Part shown: positions 41,652 to 49,184 of the stretch, piece after piece
Position numbering within the stretch: position 1 is the first letter of the stretch
How the letters are laid out: each line of letters begins with the position of its first letter
NCBI GenBank assembly: GCA_900768465.1
Contig: CAAGCY010000024.1
Span: 62,001-126,000 of the forward strand
Reading direction: 5' to 3'
DNA length: 64,000 nucleotides
Source of the DNA: Alphaproteobacteria bacterium
GTDB lineage: Bacteria; Pseudomonadota; Alphaproteobacteria; CAAGCB01; CAG-977
Position numbers and translations under genes: made by a program
The notes under the pieces: model-generated
What the model was told of the DNA's origin: nothing
What the model saw: the letters and a program-made list of their open reading frames with translations, nothing else
The model's database searches: none

Positions 41652-42388
41652 TAAACGGCACTCCGTTTTTCCGAACGGCTGGCGGTGTCGTCAATGCGGC
41701 GCGACAAAATGGTTGAAAACTCTCCCGCAAAGTTTTCCAATATTTTGCCGTACCGTCCCATATCGCTGGACAGTTTGTTGTACGCCAAAACGGCGGGAAT
41801 CGCCGCGACCAGCCCCAAAGCCGTCGCGAACAAAGCTTCGGCAATGCCGGGGGCGACAACCGCCAAAGACGTGTTCGAGCTTGCCCCGATGTTGTGAAAG
41901 CTGTTCATAATGCCCCACACCGTTCCGAACAGCCCGATAAAAGGCGACACCGACCCCGTGGACGCCAAAAAAGTCAGCCGTTTTTCCATCCTGTCCATTT
42001 CGCGGTCCATGGTGATTTGCATCACGCGGTCAATGCGCTGTCCCAAGCTGGTGCCGTGAACGCCCGTCGTCAAAGCCCCCGACGACCGCCGCCATTCGCG
42101 CATGGCGGCAACGAAAATCGCGCTCATCGGGTCAAGGCGGTACGGTTTGGCTTCCAGCTGATCGAACATATCGTCCAGCGAACCGCCCGACCAAAACTGC
42201 GTTTCAAATTTCCGCGCGTCTTCGCGGGCGGAGCGCAGCAGCATCACTTTTTCAAAGATAATCGCCCACGACCAGACCGAAGCCATGATAAGAGCGATAA
42301 TCACGGTTTTGACGATAAAGTCCGCCTGCAAAAACAATCCCCACATGGACAGATTGGTCGCGGCGGCTTGCAAAGTAGCGGCTTGCAT
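41651..42388 (-). CDS. tolQ: Tol-Pal system proton channel protein TolQ
   Basis: The MotA/ExbB-family stator of the Tol motor. The 245-residue product has three membrane helices (VKTVIIALIMASVWSWAIIF, about 27-46; LTFLASTGSVSPFIGLFGTV, about 155; VVAPGIAEALFATALGLVAA, about 190) and the IGLFGTVWGIMNSF signature. RBS AGGGAGACC upstream, preceded by a perfect 10-bp hairpin. Confidence 0.97.
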   Translation of the reverse strand: MQAATLQAAATNLSMWGLFLQADFIVKTVIIALIMASVWSWAIIFEKVMLLRSAREDARKFETQFWSGGSLDDMFDQLEAKPYRLDPMSAIFVAAMREWRRSSGALTTGVHGTSLGQRIDRVMQITMDREMDRMEKRLTFLASTGSVSPFIGLFGTVWGIMNSFHNIGASSNTSLAVVAPGIAEALFATALGLVAAIPAVLAYNKLSSDMGRYGKILENFAGEFSTILSRRIDDTASRSEKRSAV

Positions 42389-42401
42389 AAAAAAGGTCTC
42401 C

Positions 42402-42431
42402 CTTAAACTGATTCGTTTTTGTCAGTTTAAG
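42402..42431 (-). promoter_or_regulatory. Perfect 10-bp hairpin in the tolQ leader
   Basis: CTTAAACTGA (42402-42411) and TCAGTTTAAG (42422-42431) are exact inverse copies around a 10-base loop, directly before the tolQ RBS. It lacks a U tract, so it is more likely an RNA stability or translation element, or an operator, than a terminator. Confidence 0.5.
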
Positions 42432-42470
42432 ACACAAACCTTAACGGAAAGCAAAAGAGCGGTCTTATTT

Positions 42471-42875
42471 TTACATCGATTCGGCGAATTTTTCGCGAAT
42501 CGGCGCGGGGATACGCGTCGGCTTGCCCACGCCCGCAACGGCAAGGGCGTAGACTTTGATTTCGACCAGCGTTTCATCGCCGCGCTTGACGGTCTGCAGC
42601 AAATCGAACGTTGCGCCGCCGATTCTCAGCACTTGCGTTTCCACGGTCAGCTCGTCTTCCAGCAAAGCGGGACGTTTGTATTCGATTTCCAGCTTGTGAA
42701 TCATAAAGCCGCAGGGTTTTTCCGCTTTTTCCAAATCGCGGCATGAAATCCCCAATTCGTGCAGCATTTCCATGCGCGCGCGTTCCGCCATGTCGATATA
42801 GCGGGAATGATAGACAACGCCGCCCGCATCCGTATCGGCATAGCAAATCGAAAAATGAGCTTGAAACGTCTTCAT
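42471..42875 (-). CDS. ybgC: Acyl-CoA thioesterase YbgC
   Basis: Hotdog-fold thioesterase encoded at the head of tol-pal operons; hydrolyses short-chain acyl-CoA and may act in phospholipid metabolism at the membrane. The 134-residue product has the signature ICYADTDAGGVVYHSRYIDMAERAR with the catalytic Asp. Its start overlaps the stop of the upstream metallopeptidase-like gene by 4 bases (ATGA), joining the operon to the duplicated cassette. Confidence 0.93.
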   Translation of the reverse strand: MKTFQAHFSICYADTDAGGVVYHSRYIDMAERARMEMLHELGISCRDLEKAEKPCGFMIHKLEIEYKRPALLEDELTVETQVLRIGGATFDLLQTVKRGDETLVEIKVYALAVAGVGKPTRIPAPIREKFAESM

Positions 42876-44029
42876 CGGTCATTCATCTTCAGTTTATTGA
42901 CAACCATCTGCGTTTGTGCGGCTTGTTTTTCTTTCTGCCGTTTGACTTGGCTTTCCTGCACATAAGTCAGATTCGAAACCGTGCCGTCTATTTCAAGAGG
43001 ATACATGAAAGAGGCGGAAACATCCTTGAATCCCGTCTTGGTTCCCAAAATACTGCTCGCCACTTGCGTTTCAAAATAAACATCCCGCGACAGATAAGCC
43101 GTTTCCGGCGCCGTCAGCAAACTGCCATCCTTGGCGTACGTTTTGCCGCCCAGCTGACACACGGCGCGAATCAGTTCATCGGTATCAATCCCTTTTTGGA
43201 ATTTGTCTTGCAGCTGATCGGCGGACATTTTGATGGAAACGTTGGTATGAAATTCCGCCAAAGAGACGTCATACAGCTTCGCATACGGCTTATCTTTGTA
43301 CCACGCCAGCATCGTGTTGCGCATGGTTCTATTTTTATCCTTGCCGTATTTTTTCGCGCCCGCTTCAAACGTATCCGCAATATCTTTGTGTTCTTCCCGT
43401 ATGGATTTCCACGCCGCGCTGTCGCCTGCCTGCGCCAGTTCGTAAGAAAACTTGGTTTGCGTCGCAACGGCATCCGCTTCCATCACGCGCGACATAATCG
43501 TGTTGGTGTAGAACGTATTGTCAGCATCCAAGCTTCTACCCAGCGAAAAGCTCTGAACGGAATGTTTGCCTTCGTGGATCAAGCACGACTGCAGCATTGC
43601 GTCGTCAAAAATTTTGTTCAGACAAATCGAATTGTTGTCGGGATCGAAAAATCCTACCGTTCCCGACCCCGCATCAGCGATTGTCAGCACGGTATTCTGT
43701 TTTGAGATATTTTTCAAAATCTCGCATCCCGTTTCGGATTTTGTCGCCTTGTCAACCAATCCCTGCAAACGGGCGAACGACGCGCTGTCCGTTCTTTCGG
43801 CAAGATACGAACAAATCGTGTCGCCTTTTTCCGTAATGGCATAAGCCGTTACCTGACCGGATTCCTGCGTTTGGTCGGTATGCGCCCTGACGTTTGAAGC
43901 AAAAGCCCCCGCCAGCACCATGGACACCGCAGCGACTTTGACCGCCTGCCGTTCGGCAAAAGCTTTCGCCCCGTTTTTGAATTTTTTGATACCTTCTTTG
44001 GAAAAGAATTCGGACACGGAATTTGACAT
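42872..44029 (-). CDS. Putative zinc metallopeptidase (HEGKH), cassette copy 2
   Basis: A 385-residue protein, probably exported or membrane-anchored: after a 30-residue basic helix comes KVAAVSMVLAGAFASNVRA (31-49), which could be an anchor or signal. HEGKH lies at 152-156 in CLIHEGKHSVQSF, preceded by DPDNNSICLNK, and RVMEADAVA at 181-189 offers Glu184 as third zinc ligand, a gluzincin-like layout. It is a tandem paralogue of the next gene (shared NSICL, HEG.H, EADA, GCEILK). I recall similar putative metallopeptidases under DUF6782, but cannot check. Substrate unknown. Its stop overlaps ybgC. Confidence 0.65.
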   Translation of the reverse strand: MSNSVSEFFSKEGIKKFKNGAKAFAERQAVKVAAVSMVLAGAFASNVRAHTDQTQESGQVTAYAITEKGDTICSYLAERTDSASFARLQGLVDKATKSETGCEILKNISKQNTVLTIADAGSGTVGFFDPDNNSICLNKIFDDAMLQSCLIHEGKHSVQSFSLGRSLDADNTFYTNTIMSRVMEADAVATQTKFSYELAQAGDSAAWKSIREEHKDIADTFEAGAKKYGKDKNRTMRNTMLAWYKDKPYAKLYDVSLAEFHTNVSIKMSADQLQDKFQKGIDTDELIRAVCQLGGKTYAKDGSLLTAPETAYLSRDVYFETQVASSILGTKTGFKDVSASFMYPLEIDGTVSNLTYVQESQVKRQKEKQAAQTQMVVNKLKMNDR

Positions 44030-44041
44030 TGTTTTTTCTCC

Positions 44042-45163
44042 TTAACGTCCTTGAGTTTTTTGCCGTGCAATCATTGTTGCAACAATTTGTTTGTAGGTTT
44101 GCCGGGACACCTTTCCGTCTTTGCGCATATAGAAATTGTCCATGCTTTCGTCACCGTTGAAGCCCAACGTCTTGGACACCAGCCTGTTGCTGACGTTTGC
44201 CATTTTATCACGCGTTTCAACATTCAGCCAAGCCGTGCGCGGCGTGTTCAGGACAGAGCCGTCCGTTCCCGCGTATTTGACGCCTTTGTATTGGCAGGTA
44301 TTCGATAGCAAAGCATCGACATCCGCCGTTTTTGAAAAACGGGACAGCAGGGAAACGCCCAAAGCTTCATCAACCTTTTCGGCATGCCCCTCGGCCATAG
44401 TTTCGTCATAAATGCTGACATAGTCTTTGTCGTCGTACCAGCTCAGCATTGTTTCCTTTAACGCCCGCGAACTGCCTTTGCCGTATTTTTCGCTGGCGGC
44501 GGCGTAAGTATCAACCATGCCCTTGTGGCGGATTTTCATCATTTTCAGCGCCGCACTGTCCCCCTGCTCCGCCATTTCAAACGAAAACAGCGTCTGCATT
44601 GTCATGGCGTCAGCCTCTGTTATACGAATGTTTTTCAGATTGGATTCAAAATTGTAACGGTTGGTTCTTTGCGGAACGCGTTGATTTTGCAAAGCATGTT
44701 CGCCTTCGTGAATCAAAACGGACTGCAAATCGGCGTCGCCGTGCTGTTTGCCCAAGCAAATCGAATTATCGTCGGGCAGAAAATAACCCAAGTTGTCTTC
44801 GCCCGAATAATCCAAGCGCAGAGTCGTTCCCGCTTTGGCAATTCCTTTCAGGATTTCGCATCCCGATTCGGTTTTCGTCGCGGCGTTGACCAGTTTTTGC
44901 AAACGCGCATAGTCGGCATCGCTCATCGGAATCGCCTGATAAGCGCACAACGTATCGCCGTTTTCCTTGACGGCATAAGTCGTCCGCGGCTTAACGGCGT
45001 TGCTTTCCGGCGCGGACTGTTTTGTACAAACCGCAAAAGCCCCCGCCAAAACCGCCGATGCCACCAACGTTTTCGGTAAATTCCGCCCGAAAGCGGATTT
45101 GATTCCGCTTTTAAAGCTTTTGATGTTTCCTTTGGACAGGAATTCCGAAACCGATCCGCTCAT
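44042..45163 (-). CDS. Putative zinc metallopeptidase (HEGEH), cassette copy 1
   Basis: A 373-residue paralogue of the gene at 42872. The N-terminal helix (SGSVSEFLSKGNIKSFKSG) matches its partner, then a hydrophobic segment (LVASAVLAGAFAVC, 33-46). VLIHEGEHALQNQ holds HEGEH at 152-156, and RITEADAMT at 180-188 supplies Glu183. Both copies keep all candidate metal residues while the rest differs widely, which points to selection for activity. The ATG at 45163 is preferred over upstream TTG/GTG. It follows the two small membrane protein genes by 20 bases and precedes copy 2 by 12. Confidence 0.65.
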   Translation of the reverse strand: MSGSVSEFLSKGNIKSFKSGIKSAFGRNLPKTLVASAVLAGAFAVCTKQSAPESNAVKPRTTYAVKENGDTLCAYQAIPMSDADYARLQKLVNAATKTESGCEILKGIAKAGTTLRLDYSGEDNLGYFLPDDNSICLGKQHGDADLQSVLIHEGEHALQNQRVPQRTNRYNFESNLKNIRITEADAMTMQTLFSFEMAEQGDSAALKMMKIRHKGMVDTYAAASEKYGKGSSRALKETMLSWYDDKDYVSIYDETMAEGHAEKVDEALGVSLLSRFSKTADVDALLSNTCQYKGVKYAGTDGSVLNTPRTAWLNVETRDKMANVSNRLVSKTLGFNGDESMDNFYMRKDGKVSRQTYKQIVATMIARQKTQGR

Positions 45164-45183
45164 CACCAAACATCCCGAATGTT

Positions 45184-45834
45184 TTATCTGCCGCCCTGTT
45201 TCAGATTCAACGCGGTAATCATGCCGCCCGGATTGCCCAGCCCCGAAGCGTACAAAGCCTGCACTTCTTTTTTATAAGTCGATTCGGGTGCAAGCGCTTT
45301 TTTCATTTTTTTCAAAGCAAACAAAGCGCGCTTGACATCGCCGTATTTTTGCACGTCCCATTCTTCTTTGGCAACTTTGTCGGGTTTTTCTTCCGTCCCC
45401 TGTGCCGCAACTTTTGCCACACCCGAAAACAACACCGCCGCACCGGCGGACATCGCGGCAACCGTCGCGGGTTCGTATCCCAGCCCCGCAGCAACACCGG
45501 CAAGAACCGCGGACGCACCCAGCACACACGCGGCTTTAAAAGCCTTTTCCGGCGCTTTCATTCCGAACGCCTCTTGCACTTTTGTTTTCAACGGCGTTTC
45601 TTTGGCAATGGCGGCATACTGTTTTTCCAAAGATTCGACCGTCTTCAGTGCATCGGCTTTATTGTCGACGTGCAACGGATGTTCCCGCATGAAATCGTCC
45701 GCCACTTTTCCGCGTTCGCGCTTTGAAACGCCGTTTGTAAAACAGTCCAAAGCCCCCAAGTACATATAAACTTGAAGCGTCGTCTTGGTATCCGCTTTTT
45801 CGGAACGCGTGGATTTGCTCAGTTCGATTGCCAT
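45184..45834 (-). CDS. Small membrane protein of unknown function, cassette copy 1
   Basis: Not a family I recognise. The 216-residue product has no signal peptide. An N-terminal helical part (1-95) is followed by two closely spaced hydrophobic segments (AACVLGASAVLAGVAAGL; AAMSAGAAVLFSGVAKVAA) and a basic C-terminal region that begins KRALFALKKMKKALAPESTY. The last 46 residues are identical to those of the neighbour at 45858. ATG 45834 has GGGAGTG upstream. Inferred to work at the inner membrane with the metallopeptidases downstream. Confidence 0.7.
   Translation of the reverse strand: MAIELSKSTRSEKADTKTTLQVYMYLGALDCFTNGVSKRERGKVADDFMREHPLHVDNKADALKTVESLEKQYAAIAKETPLKTKVQEAFGMKAPEKAFKAACVLGASAVLAGVAAGLGYEPATVAAMSAGAAVLFSGVAKVAAQGTEEKPDKVAKEEWDVQKYGDVKRALFALKKMKKALAPESTYKKEVQALYASGLGNPGGMITALNLKQGGR
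45197..45340. repeat. 144-bp near-identical segment, copy A
   Basis: Matches 45874-46017 with four differences in 144 positions by my reading; three are silent. It encodes the shared C-terminal 46 residues of the two small membrane proteins. Confidence 0.85.
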
Positions 45835-45857
45835 TGGAAACACTCCCCGTTTTAAAA

Positions 45858-46496
45858 TCAACGACCGCCTTTTTGTTTCAGATTCAACGCGGTAATCATG
45901 CCGCCCGGATTGCCCAGCCCCGAAGCGTACAAAGCCTGCACTTCCTTTTTATAAGTCGATTCGGGCGCAAGCGCTTTTTTCATTTTTTTCAAAGCGAACA
46001 AAGCGCGCTTGGCATCGGCGTATTTTTTTACGTCGGCCTTTTCCTTGTCCGTGGCTTCGGGCATAACCTGCGCATTCGCGACCGTGCATGACGCGCCCGC
46101 CGCCAACACCAGAGTCGGAGCCGCCATCATGTCGATACCCCCATGCTTCGCCATGACGCCGCAGACAACCGCCGCCGCACCCAAAGCGACCGCGCGCGCG
46201 ACTTCCGATCCTCTGTAACCGAACGTCGCCTGCATTTTGGTTTTCAAAGACGCGCTCTTCGCTTCCTTGCCGTAAAATTCCTGCAGATTTTCGACTTCCT
46301 CCACGGCTTTCGCCTTGTTTTTTTCACTGAATTCCATCGGATGATCCGCCATATAAACATCGGCGACTTCGTCGCGGTACCGTTTGGGAACGCCGTCCAC
46401 CTGTTTCATCAATTTGTTCAGATACATGCCGACCGTCAGCTTGGTCGCGGCATCTTCCATTCTTTTGTCGTTTTTAGCCACAATAATCAAAGACAT
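45858..46496 (-). CDS. Small membrane protein of unknown function, cassette copy 2 (first gene)
   Basis: A 212-residue paralogue of the gene at 45184, first in the cassette. The N-terminal two thirds are diverged but alignable (VADVYMADHPMEFSEKNKAK against VADDFMREHPLHVDNKADAL), hydrophobic segments lie near 105-120 and 123-143, and the C terminus GMITALNLKQKGGR is shared. The ATG has AGGA close by. It lies about 35 bases after a good promoter. Confidence 0.7.
   Translation of the reverse strand: MSLIIVAKNDKRMEDAATKLTVGMYLNKLMKQVDGVPKRYRDEVADVYMADHPMEFSEKNKAKAVEEVENLQEFYGKEAKSASLKTKMQATFGYRGSEVARAVALGAAAVVCGVMAKHGGIDMMAAPTLVLAAGASCTVANAQVMPEATDKEKADVKKYADAKRALFALKKMKKALAPESTYKKEVQALYASGLGNPGGMITALNLKQKGGR
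45874..46017. repeat. 144-bp near-identical segment, copy B
   Basis: Partner of 45197-45340, same orientation, 677 bases away. The sharp drop in identity upstream of it points to gene conversion or a recent unequal exchange. Confidence 0.85.
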
Positions 46497-46529
46497 AATC
46501 CTGCCCCTTCTTCTGTTTGTTTGACAAAA

Positions 46530-46558
46530 ACTTTAGCACGGTTTGTCCATTCACGCAA
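46530..46558 (-). promoter_or_regulatory. Promoter of the cassette (and possibly tol-pal)
   Basis: On the minus strand TTGCGT (46553-46558), 17 bases, TAAAGT (46530-46535), 33 bases before the first ATG at 46496. Confidence 0.6.
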
Positions 46559-46702
46559 GCTTTTCTTCACAAAAAAGCGTGTCGTTCAATCGTTTTTCCG
46601 TCCGCTGACACATAAGATTCACACTTGTCCGCACATTCTTTTCTTTTTTTTCCGAAAAAAACAAGGCATAGTAGAACAAGGTTTAATTTTAAGGAGTCCG
46701 TT

Positions 46703-47344
46703 ATGACCGTCAAAATCGCCCCGAGCATTCTGTCCGCCGATTTTTCCAAACTGGGCGAAGAAATCGCCTCTGTCGACAAAGCGGGGGCGGATTACATCCA
46801 CATCGACGTCATGGATGGTCATTTCGTTCCCAACATCACGTTCGGCGCTCCCGTCGTCAAAGCCGTCCGTTCCGCAACGAAAAAAGTGTTCGACGTTCAT
46901 TTGATGATTGAACCCGTCGCGGCGTTCATTCCCGACTTTGTCAAAGCGGGCGCGGATTTGATTACCGTCCATGCGGAAGCCGACAAACATCTTGACCGTT
47001 TGCTTCAGCTGATTAAATCGTTCGGCGTCAAAGCGGGCGTCGCGTTGAATCCCTCGACCCCCGAAAGCGTCATCGAATACGTTTTGGACAAGATTGATTT
47101 GGTTTTGGTCATGACGGTCAACCCCGGATTCGGCGGGCAAAGCTTCATTCCGGCACAGCTGGAAAAAATGCGCCGAATCAAAAAAATCATCGGCGACCGT
47201 CCGATTGAACTGGAAGTCGACGGCGGCGTCAACCCCGAAACCGCCCGCCTGTGCGTCGAAGCGGGCGCAACCGTTCTGGTTGCCGGCAGTGCGGTGTTCA
47301 ACAACGGGGCGTATGCCGAAAACATCCGAAGCTTGAAAGGGTAA
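46703..47344 (+). CDS. rpe: Ribulose-phosphate 3-epimerase
   Basis: Interconverts ribulose 5-phosphate and xylulose 5-phosphate in the pentose phosphate pathway. The 213-residue TIM barrel starts KIAPSILSADFSKLGEE and has HIDVMDGHFVPNITFG, HAEAD, VMTVNPGFGGQSFI and EVDGGVNPETA. ATG 46703 follows AAGGAG; 26 upstream codons are open without a site. phoB follows after 3 bases. Confidence 0.96.
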   Translation: MTVKIAPSILSADFSKLGEEIASVDKAGADYIHIDVMDGHFVPNITFGAPVVKAVRSATKKVFDVHLMIEPVAAFIPDFVKAGADLITVHAEADKHLDRLLQLIKSFGVKAGVALNPSTPESVIEYVLDKIDLVLVMTVNPGFGGQSFIPAQLEKMRRIKKIIGDRPIELEVDGGVNPETARLCVEAGATVLVAGSAVFNNGAYAENIRSLKG

Positions 47345-47347
47345 CCC

Positions 47348-48055
47348 ATGCCTAAAATCATGATTGTCGAAGACGAAGAAGATATCGTCACTTTACTGCG
47401 CTACAATTTGGAAAGCGCGGGTTTCGACGTTGTTTCCGAAACGAACGGAGGGCGCGCGATTGACGTTATCGCGGCGCAAAAACCCGATTTGCTTTTGCTG
47501 GACTGGATGCTGCCCGAAAAAAGCGGAATCGACATCTGCCGCGACATCCGCGACAGCAACGATTTGCGCAACATCCCGATTATCATGCTGACCGCCCGCG
47601 GCGAAGAAGCCGACAAAATCGAAGGACTGAGCATCGGCGCCGACGATTACATGACAAAGCCGTTTTCCGTCCCCGAACTGCTTGCCCGCATTCGTGCTTT
47701 GCTGCGGCGGGTTCAGCCGTCTTCCGCCAAAGGCGTTTTGGAATTCGAAGACGTCAAAATGGATTTGGCGACGTGCCGGGTTACACGCGGAAACCGCTTT
47801 GTGCATTTGGGACCGACGGAATTCCGCCTGCTTCAGTTTTTGATGGAACAGCCCCGCCATGTCTTTCCGCGCGAAACTTTGCTCAAAGAAGTCTGGGGCG
47901 AGGACATTCACGTCGAACTGCGCACCGTCGACGTGCATATCCGCCGTTTGCGCAAAGCCATGAACGAAGGCGGGGAAAAGGACTTAATCCGCACCATCCG
48001 CGCGGCGGGATACTCGATTGATTCAAACGTTCCGCCCGACGAAACAGAAGACTGA
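47348..48055 (+). CDS. phoB: OmpR-family response regulator, PhoB-like
   Basis: A 235-residue two-component regulator. The receiver domain (MPKIMIVEDEEDIVTLLRYN) has the phospho-acceptor Asp in LLLLDWMLPEKSG near residue 53 and the Lys in DDYMTKPFS; the C-terminal winged helix has LGPTEFRLLQFLMEQP and TVDVHIRRLRKAM. These signatures match PhoB, which turns on phosphate-starvation genes. No phoR, phoU or pst gene is adjacent, so the assignment rests on sequence alone. Confidence 0.85.
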   Translation: MPKIMIVEDEEDIVTLLRYNLESAGFDVVSETNGGRAIDVIAAQKPDLLLLDWMLPEKSGIDICRDIRDSNDLRNIPIIMLTARGEEADKIEGLSIGADDYMTKPFSVPELLARIRALLRRVQPSSAKGVLEFEDVKMDLATCRVTRGNRFVHLGPTEFRLLQFLMEQPRHVFPRETLLKEVWGEDIHVELRTVDVHIRRLRKAMNEGGEKDLIRTIRAAGYSIDSNVPPDETED

Positions 48056-48059
48056 GTTT

Positions 48060-48086
48060 AAAAAAGCCCCGAATTCGGGGCTTTTT
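48060..48086. terminator. Bidirectional terminator between phoB and the His/Cys-rich gene
   Basis: AAAAAGCCCCGAA and TTCGGGGCTTTTT form a near-perfect palindrome, between convergent genes. Confidence 0.92.
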
Positions 48087-48089
48087 CAT

Positions 48090-48467
48090 TCAATCGGGAA
48101 TGTAATCGTGCAGAATCAGCGCCAAATTCAACAGCGTCTTTTTCTTTTTGACGGACATATCCTCCAGCGCTTCCGCCAGCAAATCGTCGACATCGGCGTC
48201 TTTGTCAACGCCCAGCAGTTCGCCCAGTTCGTCACATTCGTTCATTTCCGTCTGCAGCAGGGAAAGCGCGTCTTCCGGCACTTCGTCGTCCAGCCCGAAC
48301 ATAAGGCTGACCGAACGGTAGTCATCGGGATTCAGTTTGTGTTCTTCACATTCGCAGTGATCATGCCCGCACTTGCATTCGTGGTCATGATCGTGATGAT
48401 GACCGCATCCGCAATCGTGGTTACGGTCGTGATGACCGCAGCAGCAATGTTCGTGTTCGTTTTTCAT
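48090..48467 (-). CDS. His/Cys-rich protein, putative metal-binding
   Basis: A 125-residue protein, not recognised. Residues 4-44 are extremely rich in His and Cys (CCCGHHDRNHDCGCGHHHDH, then ECKCGHDHCECEEH): about 14 His and 9 Cys in 40 positions. The rest (45-125) is an acidic helical domain (LLGVDKDADVDDLLAEALED). No signal peptide, so a cytosolic metal store or a metallochaperone is plausible, for Zn, Ni or Cu; that is inference. It precedes no transporter, and its own downstream neighbour is the convergent phoB. Confidence 0.75.
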   Translation of the reverse strand: MKNEHEHCCCGHHDRNHDCGCGHHHDHDHECKCGHDHCECEEHKLNPDDYRSVSLMFGLDDEVPEDALSLLQTEMNECDELGELLGVDKDADVDDLLAEALEDMSVKKKKTLLNLALILHDYIPD

Positions 48468-48479
48468 TTTTTCATCCTT

Positions 48480-49184
48480 TTATCGACACATAAAAAGAGC
48501 CAAAGCGGCAATGGACGCCGTTTCCGCCCGTAAAATCCGTTCGCCCAAATCCAGCCCGACCGTGTTCGGCGTTTTGGCGATTAAAGCGCGCTCCGATTCG
48601 GAAAACCCGCCCTCGGGTCCCGTCAAAAAAGCCGCCCGTTCCACGCCCGCGAACACTTCGCCCGCGCGTTTGCCCCGCCCCGTTTCGTCCAAGTGGAACA
48701 GCACGGGGTCGCTTTCGCCCCACCCCGCCAGCACATCGCGCAAAGCGACGGGATTATCCACCGTCGGCACGTCCAAGCGGCGGCATTGTTCGCACGCTTC
48801 GACGACGGTCGCTTTCAGCCGTTCGACATTGACGCGTTTCATCGCCGTATAGTCGGTGATGACGGGGACAAGGCGCGTTGCGCCCAGTTCGGTCGCTTTT
48901 TCGGCAACCAGTTCGGTGCAGTCGCGCTTCAAGGGGGAAAAGTACAGCCGCACGTCGCGCGCCGCGGGCTGTTCGCGCAAAGCCCTGCAAATCTGAATAT
49001 CGCCGTTTTTTTTGCCCAAAGCGGACAGAACAGCCGCGAATTCGCCGTTTTTACCGTCAAAGACGTAAAGCTCCGCCCCGACATCCGCGCGCAAAACGTT
49101 TTTCAGGTAGTGGACTTGGTTTTCGGGCAAAGCGACGGTTTGCCCGACGCTTAAAGGGCTGTCGATGAACAGACGGATTTGCAT
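48480..49184 (-). CDS. rsmE: 16S rRNA (uracil1498-N3)-methyltransferase RsmE
   Basis: SPOUT-class enzyme methylating U1498 of 16S rRNA near the P site. The 234-residue product starts with the PUA-like fold (LPENQVHYLKNVLRADVGAE), then the SPOUT knot with KATELGATRLVPVIT and FLTGPEGGFSESE, the AdoMet-binding loop, and LGERILRAETA at the end. It begins directly after the HD-GYP stop, so the two are one transcript. Confidence 0.93.
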   Translation of the reverse strand: MQIRLFIDSPLSVGQTVALPENQVHYLKNVLRADVGAELYVFDGKNGEFAAVLSALGKKNGDIQICRALREQPAARDVRLYFSPLKRDCTELVAEKATELGATRLVPVITDYTAMKRVNVERLKATVVEACEQCRRLDVPTVDNPVALRDVLAGWGESDPVLFHLDETGRGKRAGEVFAGVERAAFLTGPEGGFSESERALIAKTPNTVGLDLGERILRAETASIAALALFMCR

